From positions 1-64,000 of the forward strand of contig NZ_NEGG01000006.1 in the NCBI RefSeq assembly GCF_002135295.1: a stretch of 64,000 bases of DNA, given 5' to 3'. The translations under genes were made by a program, and so were the position numbers. The first letter of the stretch is position 1; each line of letters starts with the position of its first letter. The notes below the pieces were generated by a model. The model had not been told where the DNA came from. It saw only the letters and a program-made list of their open reading frames with translations, and did no database searches. Source of the DNA: Acinetobacter sp. ANC 5054 (lineage in GTDB: Bacteria; Pseudomonadota; Gammaproteobacteria; Pseudomonadales; Moraxellaceae). Of this stretch, positions 36,197 through 45,718 are shown piece after piece.

Positions 36197-36216
36197 AAGG
36201 TTCTTCCCTGAACCTT
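36197..36216 (-). terminator. Weak terminator of the amino-acid permease gene
   Basis: AAGGTTC / GAACCTT hairpin with a short T run on the minus strand, 17 bases after the stop. The rest of the gap (36004-36232) contains one more small hairpin (GGTTTTC-N4-GAAAACC near 36103) and nothing else that I can name. Confidence 0.5.
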
Positions 36217-36232
36217 ATGCACATTAAACCTT

Positions 36233-37579
36233 CTACATCTGCATCACTTTAAACAACACAAACAGCAATACAATCCACACTGGCAACATCAACACCGACA
36301 ACATAAAACCCTGCATCCACATGATGTATAAAATCATCAGCATAAATGCCAAAACCAGATAGTTTGTAAATGGCGCAAATAAAGCGGGGAACTTAGTTTG
36401 AATGCCCTGCTGTTGCATCGCTTTTCTAAATTTCAAATGAATCAGACTAATCAAAATCCAGTTGAGTACCGCAGCCGCCACCACGATGTAAATCAAGTAA
36501 CTCAATGCCTTTTCAGGCAAGAAATAATTCAGCAGCACGCAGCCAAAAATCAACAAAGCTGAAAATAAAACCGCCGCAATCGGTGTACCGTGTTTATTGA
36601 CCTGTTTAAAAACTTTTGGCGCATTTCCCTGCTCTGCCAGCCCCAACAGCATACGACTGTTGGCATACATCCCGCTGTTGCAGACCGAAACTGACGCCGT
36701 CAAAATAATAAAGTTCAGCAAATGCGCTGCCCAATCAATGCCCATCTGCTTAAAAATCAACACAAAAGGACTATGCTCTAAGCCACCTAATTGCAACTGA
36801 TTCCACGGCACTAAAGACAGCAGCACGGCCAAAGAACAGATATAAAATAGAAAAACACGAATTACCGTTTGATTGACGGCTTTTGGAATATTTTGATCAG
36901 GATTTTCCGTTTCTGCCGCTGCCATACTGATCAACTCAATGCCCCCAAACGCAAACATCATGAACGCCAACATATAAAACAGGCCATCAAACCCATGGGG
37001 AAAGAAACCACCATGTGCCCACAAATTACTGATAGAGGCTGTCGAACTTGCATCTGCGGTCAGCAGCAAATACACACCAAACACAATCATCGCGACAATC
37101 GCCAAGACCTTGATCATCGACAGCCAAAATTCAGATTCGGCATACAATTTGACGTTGGCTAAATTAGCGAGACTGATCACTACAAAAAACACCAGCACCG
37201 ACATCCACGCAGGGACATGCGGCCACCAATAATTGACATATTTACCAATGGCTGTCAGCTCGGTCATCACGACCAAAATATATAAAATCCAGTAATTCCA
37301 ACCCGTTAAGAAGCCGGGAAACTTACCCCAATATTGAAAAGCAAAATGACTAAATGAACCTGTTACAGGCTCCTGTACGATCATTTCCCCCAATTGGCGC
37401 ATGATTAAAAATGCGATGATACCGCCAATGAAATAGCCCAAAATGATTGAAGGTCCTGCCGACTCAATGATTTGAGCAGAACCTAAAAACAATCCTGTGC
37501 CAATTGCACCGCCCATGGCGATTAATTGAATATGACGGTTCTTTAAACGTCGTTGCAGTTTGGGCGTTTCACTATTCAA
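36233..37579 (-). CDS. aroP: Aromatic amino-acid permease (AroP-like, APC family)
   Basis: 448 aa, 12 membrane segments. It follows the AroP/PheP pattern closely: LKNRHIQLIAMGGAIGTGLFLGSA at the N-terminus (substrate-binding GGAIGTGLF), GPSIILGYFIGGIIAFLIMRQLGEM, and FAFGGIELISMAAAETENPDQNIPKA. It imports phenylalanine, tyrosine or tryptophan with protons. The symbol is by resemblance; the exact amino acid is not proven. Confidence 0.82.
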   Translation of the reverse strand: MNSETPKLQRRLKNRHIQLIAMGGAIGTGLFLGSAQIIESAGPSIILGYFIGGIIAFLIMRQLGEMIVQEPVTGSFSHFAFQYWGKFPGFLTGWNYWILYILVVMTELTAIGKYVNYWWPHVPAWMSVLVFFVVISLANLANVKLYAESEFWLSMIKVLAIVAMIVFGVYLLLTADASSTASISNLWAHGGFFPHGFDGLFYMLAFMMFAFGGIELISMAAAETENPDQNIPKAVNQTVIRVFLFYICSLAVLLSLVPWNQLQLGGLEHSPFVLIFKQMGIDWAAHLLNFIILTASVSVCNSGMYANSRMLLGLAEQGNAPKVFKQVNKHGTPIAAVLFSALLIFGCVLLNYFLPEKALSYLIYIVVAAAVLNWILISLIHLKFRKAMQQQGIQTKFPALFAPFTNYLVLAFMLMILYIMWMQGFMLSVLMLPVWIVLLFVLFKVMQM

Positions 37580-37778
37580 AACAAACTCTCATCGTATATA
37601 ACGCAAGGAATTGTAATAGCTTCCAACCGAATTATCTAACTTGTATATTTACAGTTAGCACCGTGTTTATTTTTTCCGAATCTTTTATCTTTTTTGAATC
37701 AACGCATAAGTATTAAATACGCTCAAAAAATAACTTCGTTTGAAATAAAGCAGACTGAAAATTTTAGTCTGACCAAGG

Positions 37779-38285
37779 CTATTTTGTGGCATTAAATGCA
37801 TTGGAATATTCTACATCTCCTTGAGGGTTCGTATTTCTAAAGCTAATGGCTTGAAAATATTCTTTAGGCACATTGGCTAAGTGCAGATCAGGAAAAACTT
37901 GAAAGCCAAAACGAGCATAATAATTCGGGTCACCCAATAATACACAGCCTGCCGCATCCATCGTTCTTAATTCTTGGAGTGCCGCTTGCATCAGTCTTGT
38001 GCCAATCCCTAAACCTTGCTTGTTTGGTAAAACAGATATTGGACCTAAACCATACCACCCTGTTTCACCCGTAGATAAACTCACGGGCGAGACAGCCACA
38101 TGACCCACAATTTCCTGCTGTTCTTCTGCAACCAATGAAATCGTTAATTGCTGCTCTTTTCTGAGTTGATTCACAATGAAATGTTCAGTATGACTGCTAT
38201 GTTCTGCATTTAAAAAAGCCGCCTTGGTGACGTTTTCAATCGCTAAAATATCTTCCGATTGTTCTTTTCGAATCTTGATCTGCAT
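37779..38285 (-). CDS. GNAT N-acetyltransferase (YhbS-like)
   Basis: 168 aa. The acetyl-CoA binding region is ISVLPNKQGLGIGTRLMQAALQEL (the Q/RxxGxG/A motif), followed by GCVLLGDPNYYARFGF, which is typical of the YhbS subgroup. The substrate is unknown. It lies after baeR on the same strand but is separated by a terminator. Confidence 0.86.
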   Translation of the reverse strand: MQIKIRKEQSEDILAIENVTKAAFLNAEHSSHTEHFIVNQLRKEQQLTISLVAEEQQEIVGHVAVSPVSLSTGETGWYGLGPISVLPNKQGLGIGTRLMQAALQELRTMDAAGCVLLGDPNYYARFGFQVFPDLHLANVPKEYFQAISFRNTNPQGDVEYSNAFNATK

Positions 38286-38308
38286 TGAGATTTCTCACTT
38301 TCAGTAAT

Positions 38309-38341
38309 AAAAAAGCGGATAAGTTCGCACTCATCCGCTTT
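38309..38341 (-). terminator. Terminator of baeSR
   Basis: AAAGCGGAT / ATCCGCTTTTTT hairpin with a 12-base loop, 23 bases after the baeR stop. Confidence 0.8.
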
Positions 38342-38363
38342 CATTGTTTTTATCAAAAATAAC

Positions 38364-39050
38364 TTACTCTTCAGGATATTCAAAACGGTAACCCACACCA
38401 TACACCGCTTGAATCCACTCATGACGGTTGCCCGTTTCTGCTGCATCAGAAATTTTACGGCGTAAGTTTTTGATATGACTATCAATCACACGGTCCGCCA
38501 CTTCAAAGCTATCCGGATTGATATGATCCAGCAATTGAGCACGTGAATAGACTTGCCCGACATGCTCTAAAAATAGCTCAAGCAAACGGAATTCGGTCGG
38601 AGTTAAGCTCAATGCTTTTTGTTGATACCAAATTCGCTGCTGTGCTTTATCCATACGGAATAAATCATTGGCTTCAGGCTCAGCTTTACGCTCTAAACGA
38701 CGTAAAACGGCTTGTACACGTGCAACCAGTTCTTTCGGACTAAATGGCTTACAGACATAATCATCTGCACCCATATTTAAGCCCAATACACGGTCAATTT
38801 CTTCGGTACGTGCTGTCACCATAATAATTGGAAGATCAGACTGTTCACGTACTTTACGGCAAATGGTTAAGCCATCCATACGTGGCACCATCAAATCCAA
38901 AATCATCAGACTTGGCTTACGTTGAGTGAAACTGTCATAGGCTTCTTGACCATCATGAAACATGCTGACTTCAAAGCCTGCAGCTTCTAGATAATCTCGC
39001 ACCAATTGTGCAAGTTCGACTTCATCTTCAACCAACATGATATGTTTCAT
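38364..39050 (-). CDS. baeR: Response regulator BaeR
   Basis: 228 aa, OmpR family. The receiver domain has the phosphorylated Asp52 (MILDLMVPRMDG), acidic pocket residues in VEDE, and the conserved Lys in VCKPFSP. The C-terminal winged helix carries LTPTEFRLLELFLEH and RVIDSHIKNLRRKI. The N-terminal sequence is very close to what I recall for Acinetobacter BaeR, which controls the AdeABC/AdeIJK pumps. It follows baeS by 12 bases. Possible binding sites lie in the divergent region at 40790-40806. Confidence 0.85.
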   Translation of the reverse strand: MKHIMLVEDEVELAQLVRDYLEAAGFEVSMFHDGQEAYDSFTQRKPSLMILDLMVPRMDGLTICRKVREQSDLPIIMVTARTEEIDRVLGLNMGADDYVCKPFSPKELVARVQAVLRRLERKAEPEANDLFRMDKAQQRIWYQQKALSLTPTEFRLLELFLEHVGQVYSRAQLLDHINPDSFEVADRVIDSHIKNLRRKISDAAETGNRHEWIQAVYGVGYRFEYPEE

Positions 39051-39062
39051 GCATGCTTCCTT

Positions 39063-40730
39063 TTATGGTTTCATCTGTTTTGGGAAGGTTAATTTGCAAC
39101 GCAAACCACCCAATGGAGAATGATCAAAGCTCAATTCTCCGCCCAATGCTCTAGCAATTTTTACGGATAATGCCAATCCTAATCCTGTACCACCCGTTGC
39201 GCGAGTCCGTGAATCATCCACACGGTAAAAACGCTCACCTAAACGTGCTATCTGCTCATCACTTAATCCATATGGACTATCATCAACATAGACTGTCCAG
39301 TTCTGATCATCTTGTTCGGTGTGCACATGTACTTCGCCACCCGCCTCAGTGTAACGAATACTATTGCCCAACAAGTTGACCATAATCTGTTTAAAACGGT
39401 CTATATCTAATTGTAATGTTGTGCCTTCGCCTGTTGCGGTAATTTTCAAATCTGCTTGCTCAAACTTTGGCTTAAAGCTTTCAACTTCTTGCATCACCAC
39501 ATCCCACGGGTTGAGCGAGGTCAAATAACAATTCAGCTGTTGTGCATCGGCTTGGGCTAAATCTGCCAAATCTTTGGTCAATTTTTTCAAACTGCTGACC
39601 TGATTTAACATCGAAGCAAAATGCTCAGGCGTTGGTTTGCGAATACCATCTTGCATCGCTTCAATCTGCGCCTGCAATACTGCCAATGGCGTTTTTAACT
39701 CATGGGATGTATCTGCCACCCACTGACGACGTGAGGTTTCATGCTGATTTAAAATCACTGCCAATTGGTTTAATTCATTGGATAAATCGCCCAATTCATC
39801 ATTACGGTTCACGGTAATTTGATGCTGATAATTACCTTGGGTCAATTCGCGCGTACCCATCAATAAGCGTTGAATTGGCTTTTTAAAATAAGTTGCCAAT
39901 AACAATGCAGCAATCAAACTTGCAATAAACGTAAGCACATAAACCAATAATAAATAACGTTTTTGCTTACTAAAGAAGTTAATACTGATCGCATCATCTT
40001 GCTCAAGTACAGGTTTGAGCCCCAAGTACCCCACGATTTGATTATTCACCATAATCGGACGATACGAAATCTGTTCATCTGTCGGTTCACCCACGACAAA
40101 TTGACGATGCACATCATATAAAGATAAGCGAGAACTTAAACCCAAACGGTCAGGCATCGAGATAAATTGTTTTTTACCCTTTTCTGCTTGGTTCTGAGCA
40201 GATTGCTGTTCTTGGTTTTCTGAATTTTTATCTTTAGGGCGGAATATATTTTGATTGGAACTCAGCGGAAACTTCAATCCTTCAAAAGGCTGAAATTCTG
40301 AAGGTAAATTCTTTTCTAAAAGATTTAATTCTTCCGTTTTTTCCGCTGTAGTTTGCTGTGGATTTTGTAGCATCGTGCTTGAGTTGACTAAGCTATGGTC
40401 TTCAAAATAACGTTGCTGTAATGCAATATCATATTGACGACGCAACCACCAACGCGACAATCGATCATAATCATCTGGTGCAGCTTGCCCTTCAATCTGC
40501 AAAATTTGCGCTTGAATCGCATTGCCCCAATCATGATATACAGCATAAACTTCGGCTAAATTATCAATCACATGATCGAGCTTTTGCATTTCAACATCAG
40601 CCACATATTTGGTAAAATTACGTTGCATATTCCAATGCAAAACCCCCAAACTTACTGTCGTAATGACGAGTGTCGTCAGTAGCACAGTAAAAAATAGGCG
40701 CAAGGCAATCGGGATACGGCGTATTTTCAA
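39063..40730 (-). CDS. baeS: Sensor histidine kinase BaeS
   Basis: 555 aa. TM1 (about 10-31), a large periplasmic sensor (32-256), TM2 (257-280), HAMP (281-335), phosphoacceptor His343 in DTSHELKTPL, and an ATPase domain with N, G1 (DDSPYGLSDEQIARLGERFYR) and G2 (GGTGLGLALSV) boxes. The periplasmic part includes a low-complexity Gln/Asn/Glu/Lys stretch (about 160-188), which makes it longer than E. coli BaeS. It senses envelope stress and phosphorylates BaeR. Confidence 0.88.
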   Translation of the reverse strand: MKIRRIPIALRLFFTVLLTTLVITTVSLGVLHWNMQRNFTKYVADVEMQKLDHVIDNLAEVYAVYHDWGNAIQAQILQIEGQAAPDDYDRLSRWWLRRQYDIALQQRYFEDHSLVNSSTMLQNPQQTTAEKTEELNLLEKNLPSEFQPFEGLKFPLSSNQNIFRPKDKNSENQEQQSAQNQAEKGKKQFISMPDRLGLSSRLSLYDVHRQFVVGEPTDEQISYRPIMVNNQIVGYLGLKPVLEQDDAISINFFSKQKRYLLLVYVLTFIASLIAALLLATYFKKPIQRLLMGTRELTQGNYQHQITVNRNDELGDLSNELNQLAVILNQHETSRRQWVADTSHELKTPLAVLQAQIEAMQDGIRKPTPEHFASMLNQVSSLKKLTKDLADLAQADAQQLNCYLTSLNPWDVVMQEVESFKPKFEQADLKITATGEGTTLQLDIDRFKQIMVNLLGNSIRYTEAGGEVHVHTEQDDQNWTVYVDDSPYGLSDEQIARLGERFYRVDDSRTRATGGTGLGLALSVKIARALGGELSFDHSPLGGLRCKLTFPKQMKP

Positions 40731-40789
40731 AAGAGAACTCTCATTTTTCTTCTATATTCATTATTGTAACGAACACTCAGCCAAAAAAC

Positions 40790-40806
40790 TCTCCATTGTT
40801 TCTTCA
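40790..40806 (+). promoter_or_regulatory. Tandem BaeR-box-like half-sites
   Basis: TCTCCA (40790-40795) and TCTTCA (40801-40806) are direct repeats 11 bases apart, matching the first six bases of the E. coli BaeR motif TCTNCANAA. They lie about midway between baeS and the divergent lipoprotein gene. Confidence 0.45.
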
Positions 40807-40865
40807 TCATTATTATTTAATCTTTAACCATCAAATAATCATCTGCTTTGGTGGGGTAATAGACT

Positions 40866-41495
40866 ATGAATAATATGACGAAAATGGCTTTAATCAGCGC
40901 TGGTGTATTGAGCATGGGCGCATTAACAGCTTGTCAATCTACGACTGCACCGAAAGATGCGGATCATGGTCGTATGATGAAACAACATCATGGCGATCAC
41001 GAACGTAAAATGTCACCAGAGCAACGTGAACATTTTAAAGAAATGCGTGCGGAACAACGCCAAGTATTCACTGAAATGCAAAAAGCATGTGACAGCAAAA
41101 CCGTTGGTACTGCTGTGCAAGTGAAAGCTGGCGATAAAGCGATTGATGGCACTTGTGTCATGACTTTCAAAGCCGACCGTAAAGCGATGAAAGAAGCGCG
41201 TGGTGAACACAAACCAATGCGCGGTGAACATCGTCCAATGCGTGGTGATATGCAAGGCCATATGCAACGCGGCGAGCCAATGACCGATGCCCAACGTGCT
41301 GAATTAACCAAACAGTTTGACCAACGTCTTGCACAGCGCCAAGCGAAGCAGCAAGCCATTGCCAAAGCATGTCAAGGCAAAACTGACGGTACAGCAGTGG
41401 CATTTAAAGTTGGCGAACAACAAATCAATGGTAAATGTGAAGTGCGCTTCCAACCGAAAGCCCCTGTAGCGCCTACAGCAGCCCCTGTAAAATAA
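40866..41495 (+). CDS. His/Met/Arg-rich lipoprotein with an internal repeat, divergent from baeSR
   Basis: 209 aa, lipobox Leu-Thr-Ala-Cys23. The mature protein has two similar units of about 31 residues, roughly 75-105 and 167-197 (KACxxKTxGTAVxxKxGxxxIxGxCxxxF), each with two cysteines. Between them is a charged segment with Arg-Gly-Glu-His and Pro-Met-Arg repeats, and the N-terminal part is rich in His, Met and Gln. I do not recognise the family. By position it could be a Spy-like, BaeR-controlled envelope-stress protein, possibly metal-binding. Confidence 0.7.
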   Translation: MNNMTKMALISAGVLSMGALTACQSTTAPKDADHGRMMKQHHGDHERKMSPEQREHFKEMRAEQRQVFTEMQKACDSKTVGTAVQVKAGDKAIDGTCVMTFKADRKAMKEARGEHKPMRGEHRPMRGDMQGHMQRGEPMTDAQRAELTKQFDQRLAQRQAKQQAIAKACQGKTDGTAVAFKVGEQQINGKCEVRFQPKAPVAPTAAPVK

Positions 41496-41813
41496 GTTTT
41501 AGTTACTGCGCAATTCAATTGCGTTCGAAAAGGCACTCATTTGAGTGCCTTTTTTGTTGGACATATCTTTTTACGCTTTTTGACTATTTGTGTCATTCAA
41601 AATAGGTGAAAACCGTTTACACTCAACGCACTTAGCATTTGCAAGGGATAATTCTTTGACTTTACAGTCACCAAGAAATACCCCTGAAATGCTTGTACCC
41701 AATAACAAGATGTTGCACGATTAGAACCATTCCAAGACGTGTCATTGAAGATACGTTCCAATGTTTATTTAGGATTATTAACGCTGGTAAAAACCAGTAT
41801 TGAGGAAAACGAT
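41496..41813 (+). other. Intergenic region upstream of the first acyl-CoA dehydrogenase gene
   Basis: 318 bases. After the terminator at 41528-41555 there are about 260 bases with no reading frame of note. A CTGGT-N4-ACCAG hairpin (41784-41797) ends three bases before the GAGGA ribosome site of the gene at 41814 and could affect its translation. Confidence 0.5.
41528..41555 (+). terminator. Terminator of the repeat lipoprotein gene
   Basis: AAAGGCACTCA-TT-TGAGTGCCTTTTTT. Confidence 0.85.
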
Positions 41814-43616
41814 ATGCCACAATACAAAGCGCCCTTACGTGATATGCAATTTGTTCTGCATGAACTTTTAAACGCAGAAGAGCATTATTCAAAACTGCCT
41901 GCATTTTCAGAAACCGTAAGCCGTGAGTTGGTTGACCAATATCTAGAAGCTGCTGCTGACTTCTGTGAAAATGAACTTTCTCCTCTAAACCAAGTGGGCG
42001 ACCGCGAAGGTTGTACTTGGAACGATGGTGTTGTTACTACGCCAACTGGTTTTAAAGAAGCGTACCAAAAATATATCGAACTCGGCTTCCCATCGCTTTC
42101 TGCTGAAGAACAATACGGCGGTCAAGGCTTGCCAGTTTCTTTAGGCAACATCATTTCTGAAATGGTCGGCACATCAAACTGGGCTTGGGGTATGTACCCT
42201 GGTCTTTCTCACGGTGCTGTACGTACTTTAGAACATCACGGTTCACAAGAACAAAAAGACACGTACCTGCCTAAACTTGTTTCAGGTGAATGGACAGGTA
42301 CCATGTGCTTAACAGAATCTCATGCAGGTTCTGACTTAGGTATTATCCGTTCTAAAGCTGAACCACAAGCAGATGGTAGCTACGCAATCTCTGGCGAGAA
42401 AATCTTTATCTCTGCTGGTGAACACGACATGGCTGACAACATCATCCATATCGTACTTGCTCGTCTTCCTGGCGCGCCTAAAGGCACTAAAGGTATTTCA
42501 TTATTCATCGTACCTAAATTCAATGTGAATGCAGACGGTTCAGTGGGTGAACGTAATGCTGTACGTTGTGGTTCGATTGAACACAAAATGGGTATCCATG
42601 GTAACGCGACTTGTGTCATCAACTTTGACAACGCAAAAGGCTTCTTGATTGGCCCTGAAAACCGCGGTCTAAACTGCATGTTCACATTCATGAACACTGC
42701 ACGTATTGGTACAGCGATCCAAGGTCTTTCAGCTTCTGAAGGTTCGTTCCAAGGTGCTCTTGCATACGCAAAAGATCGTCTAGCAATGCGTTCACTTTCA
42801 GGCCCTAAAGCGCCTGAAAAAGAAGCCGATCCAATTATTGTTCACCCTGCTGTTCGCAACATGCTAATGACACAAAAATCATTTGCTGAAGGTGCGCGTG
42901 CATTGGTTTACTTATTGTCTCTACACGCTGACGTGGTTGAGCAAGGTGCAACTGAAGAAGAGCGTAAAGCTTCTGACAATATCTTGTCTTTATTGACTCC
43001 AATTGCAAAAGCATTCTTAACTGAAACAGGTTCTGAGTCTGCAAAACACGGCGTTCAAGTCTTCGGTGGTCACGGCTTCATTTCTGAACACGGCATGGAA
43101 CAAATCGTACGTGATACACGTATCTCTTGCTTGTACGAAGGTACAACTGAAATTCAAGCAATTGACTTGTTAGGTCGTAAAGTTTTGGGTACTCAAGGTG
43201 CAATGTTGAAAGACTTCACTAAGATCATCCACAAATTCACAGAAGCAAACAAAGACAATGCTGCATTGAAAGAATTTGTTGAACCGCTTGCTGCTCTTAA
43301 TAAAGAGTGGGGTGATTTGACAATGCAGATTGGTATGAAAGCAATGCAAAACCCTGAAGAAGTGGGCGCTGCAGCTGTCGACTACCTATACTTCTCTGGT
43401 TATGTAACCCTTGCTTACCTATGGGCTCGCATGGCGCTTGTTGCTCAAGAAACATTGGCTGCTGGTACAACTGACGTTGATTTCTACAACGCAAAAGTAA
43501 CGACTGCCCGTTTCTACTTCAAGAAAGTTTTACCGCGCGTTCGCTCACATGTTGACGTAATCGCTGGCGGCCTAGATCCATTGATGGCATTGGATGCAGA
43601 ACACTTTGCATTCTAA
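41814..43616 (+). CDS. Acyl-CoA dehydrogenase, long (DmdC/FadE-like) type, copy 1
   Basis: 600 aa from the ATG at 41814 with GAGGA upstream; the longer frame has no ribosome site. FAD enzyme that makes trans-2-enoyl-CoA. Domain order is an N-terminal extension (about 1-40), the FAD-binding core with MCLTESHAGSDLG and SGEKIFISAGEHD, then GGHGFISEHGMEQIVRDTRISCLYEGTTEIQ containing the catalytic Glu region, and a C-terminal extension domain. Strongly similar to the next gene, so a tandem duplication. Confidence 0.9.
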   Translation: MPQYKAPLRDMQFVLHELLNAEEHYSKLPAFSETVSRELVDQYLEAAADFCENELSPLNQVGDREGCTWNDGVVTTPTGFKEAYQKYIELGFPSLSAEEQYGGQGLPVSLGNIISEMVGTSNWAWGMYPGLSHGAVRTLEHHGSQEQKDTYLPKLVSGEWTGTMCLTESHAGSDLGIIRSKAEPQADGSYAISGEKIFISAGEHDMADNIIHIVLARLPGAPKGTKGISLFIVPKFNVNADGSVGERNAVRCGSIEHKMGIHGNATCVINFDNAKGFLIGPENRGLNCMFTFMNTARIGTAIQGLSASEGSFQGALAYAKDRLAMRSLSGPKAPEKEADPIIVHPAVRNMLMTQKSFAEGARALVYLLSLHADVVEQGATEEERKASDNILSLLTPIAKAFLTETGSESAKHGVQVFGGHGFISEHGMEQIVRDTRISCLYEGTTEIQAIDLLGRKVLGTQGAMLKDFTKIIHKFTEANKDNAALKEFVEPLAALNKEWGDLTMQIGMKAMQNPEEVGAAAVDYLYFSGYVTLAYLWARMALVAQETLAAGTTDVDFYNAKVTTARFYFKKVLPRVRSHVDVIAGGLDPLMALDAEHFAF

Positions 43617-43671
43617 TGTGAATATCTAAAACGATATTCAAAAAATTGTACTCCTGAGTACAGAAATAGAG

Positions 43672-43703
43672 AAAGGACGGTCATAGCTTTGGCAGTCCTT
43701 TTT
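43672..43703 (+). terminator. Terminator between the two acyl-CoA dehydrogenase genes
   Basis: AAAGGAC, 16-base loop, GTCCTTTTT. The loop is long, so efficiency is uncertain. Confidence 0.6.
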
Positions 43704-43811
43704 CTTTATAAATAGTCCCATAGTTGTACTTGGCTCAATCATCCACACGCTTCGATGTCGATTTAAATTGATCCAAGCCCTCAGATTCAAAAAATAAACA
43801 GGTGAACGAAC

Positions 43812-45593
43812 ATGCCAATTTATAATGCGCCTCTTGCTGATATGAAATTCATCTTAAATGATGTGTTTAAAGCAGAACAATTCTGGCAAAACAACGAAAA
43901 TCTTGCACACGTTGATTCAGCGACTGCTGAAGCCATTCTTGAAGAAATGGCGAAGTTTGCGCAAAACGTGACTCATCCTCTTAACCGTACAGGTGATGAA
44001 GAAGGCGCAACCTATAGCAATGGCAATGTTACGACTCCTGCTGGCTTTAAAGAAGCATTTAAGCAATATGCAGAAGGCGGTTGGATTGGTCTAGCAGCAG
44101 ATGAAGAATGGGGCGGTCAAGGCATGCCAAAAATGCTGACTGTGCTTGCAGACGAAATGCTATTCGCGACGAATCCATCATTCATGCTCTACCCACTTCT
44201 TTCTGTAGGCGCTGGCATGGCGTTGAACAGCTATGCATCGCAAGAGCAAAAAGAAACTTACCTACCAAAAATGTACACTGGCGAATGGTCAGGCACCATG
44301 TGCTTAACTGAACCACATGCAGGTACAGATTTAGGCATTATCAAAACCAAAGCTGAACGCAATGAAGACGGTACTTACAACATCACAGGTACGAAAATCT
44401 TTATTACTGGCGGTGACCACGATCTGTCTGAAAACATCATTCACTTGGTATTAGCGAAAACACCTGATGCACCTGCGGGCTCACGTGGTATTTCATTGTT
44501 CATCGTACCGAAATTCTTGGTTAATGCAGACGGTTCACTTGGCGAACGTAATCACGCAGGTCCGGGTTCTATCGAACACAAGATGGGTATTAAAGCGTCT
44601 GCGACTTGTGTCATGAACTTTGATGGTGCTAAAGGTTACCTCGTTGGTAAAGAAAATGAAGGCCTTGCTGCGATGTTCGTGATGATGAACTACGAACGTC
44701 TATCTATGGGTATTCAAGGTTTAGGCGCATCTGAATTCGCTTATCAAAATGCGGCGCAATATGCGACTGACCGTTTACAAGGTCGTAGTGCATCTGGCGT
44801 TCAATCACCAAGCAAACCAGCGGACAGCATCTTAGTTCATGGTGATGTACGTCGTATGTTGTTAAATGTACGTGCAAACAACGAAGCATCTCGTGCTTTT
44901 GCCGTATATGTAGGTCAACAGCTCGACATTACTAAGTTCTCTACAGACCCAGAAGCAGTGAAAGCAGCCAACAACCGTGTTGCGCTATTAACGCCAATTG
45001 CGAAAGCATACTTAACCGATACCGCATTCCAAGCGACTTTAGATGCGCAAATGTGTTTCGGCGGCCACGGCTTTATCCGTGAATGGGGTATGGAACAGTG
45101 CATCCGTGACCTACGTATTGCTCAAATTTACGAAGGTACGAACGGTGTTCAATCTCAAGACTTAATCGGTCGTAAAACCATTAAGTGCAATGGTGAATTC
45201 ATTGCAGAATACATCCAAGAAATTCGTGATTTCGCGAACAACATGGATTCTGACTTGAACTATATCAAAGATGCCACTTTAGATGCAGCTGCAGAAATTG
45301 AATCAGTGACTCAGTATGTACTTGAAGCAGCACGTGAAAATACAGAATTCTCAAACTCTGCTGCGGTTGATTATCTACATGCTGTAGGTTTGTTAAGCTT
45401 CGCTTATATGTTTGCGCGCATTGCCAATGCTGCGAAAGACAAAGATGGCGACTTCTACCAAAACAAACTTGCATTAACTATGTACTTCACTCAACGCGTT
45501 CTTCCTGAATTGGCTGTACGTATTGCGAAAGTAAAAGCAGGTTCTGAAGTAATCATGAACTTCTCTGAAGATTATTTTACCAATCAGGCTTAA
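43812..45593 (+). CDS. Acyl-CoA dehydrogenase, long (DmdC/FadE-like) type, copy 2
   Basis: 593 aa. Same domain order as the gene before it, with MCLTEPHAGTDLG, TGTKIFITGGDHD and GGHGFIREWGMEQCIRDLRIAQIYEGTNGVQ. The 'TNGVQ' ending at the active-site loop, against 'TTEIQ' in copy 1, suggests different chain-length preference. A separate terminator closes it, and the 195-base gap before it leaves room for its own promoter. Confidence 0.9.
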   Translation: MPIYNAPLADMKFILNDVFKAEQFWQNNENLAHVDSATAEAILEEMAKFAQNVTHPLNRTGDEEGATYSNGNVTTPAGFKEAFKQYAEGGWIGLAADEEWGGQGMPKMLTVLADEMLFATNPSFMLYPLLSVGAGMALNSYASQEQKETYLPKMYTGEWSGTMCLTEPHAGTDLGIIKTKAERNEDGTYNITGTKIFITGGDHDLSENIIHLVLAKTPDAPAGSRGISLFIVPKFLVNADGSLGERNHAGPGSIEHKMGIKASATCVMNFDGAKGYLVGKENEGLAAMFVMMNYERLSMGIQGLGASEFAYQNAAQYATDRLQGRSASGVQSPSKPADSILVHGDVRRMLLNVRANNEASRAFAVYVGQQLDITKFSTDPEAVKAANNRVALLTPIAKAYLTDTAFQATLDAQMCFGGHGFIREWGMEQCIRDLRIAQIYEGTNGVQSQDLIGRKTIKCNGEFIAEYIQEIRDFANNMDSDLNYIKDATLDAAAEIESVTQYVLEAARENTEFSNSAAVDYLHAVGLLSFAYMFARIANAAKDKDGDFYQNKLALTMYFTQRVLPELAVRIAKVKAGSEVIMNFSEDYFTNQA

Positions 45594-45606
45594 TTTCTAA
45601 AGTCTT

Positions 45607-45638
45607 AAAAAACGCCCGATTATTCGGGCGTTTTTTTT
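45607..45638 (+). terminator. Terminator of the second acyl-CoA dehydrogenase gene
   Basis: AAACGCCCGA-TTAT-TCGGGCGTTTTTTTT. Confidence 0.88.
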
Positions 45639-45718
45639 CACTTATTTCTGTACAGGTCTTATTGTATAACGACTAAGTAATGCTCTTTTTCCAAGAAAAA
45701 ATTTATAAACGCGCTTAC

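Noticed and set aside
40997..41403. Antisense reading frames opposite the repeat lipoprotein
   Set aside because: Three overlapping frames at one place reflect base bias; none has a ribosome site or a recognisable domain.
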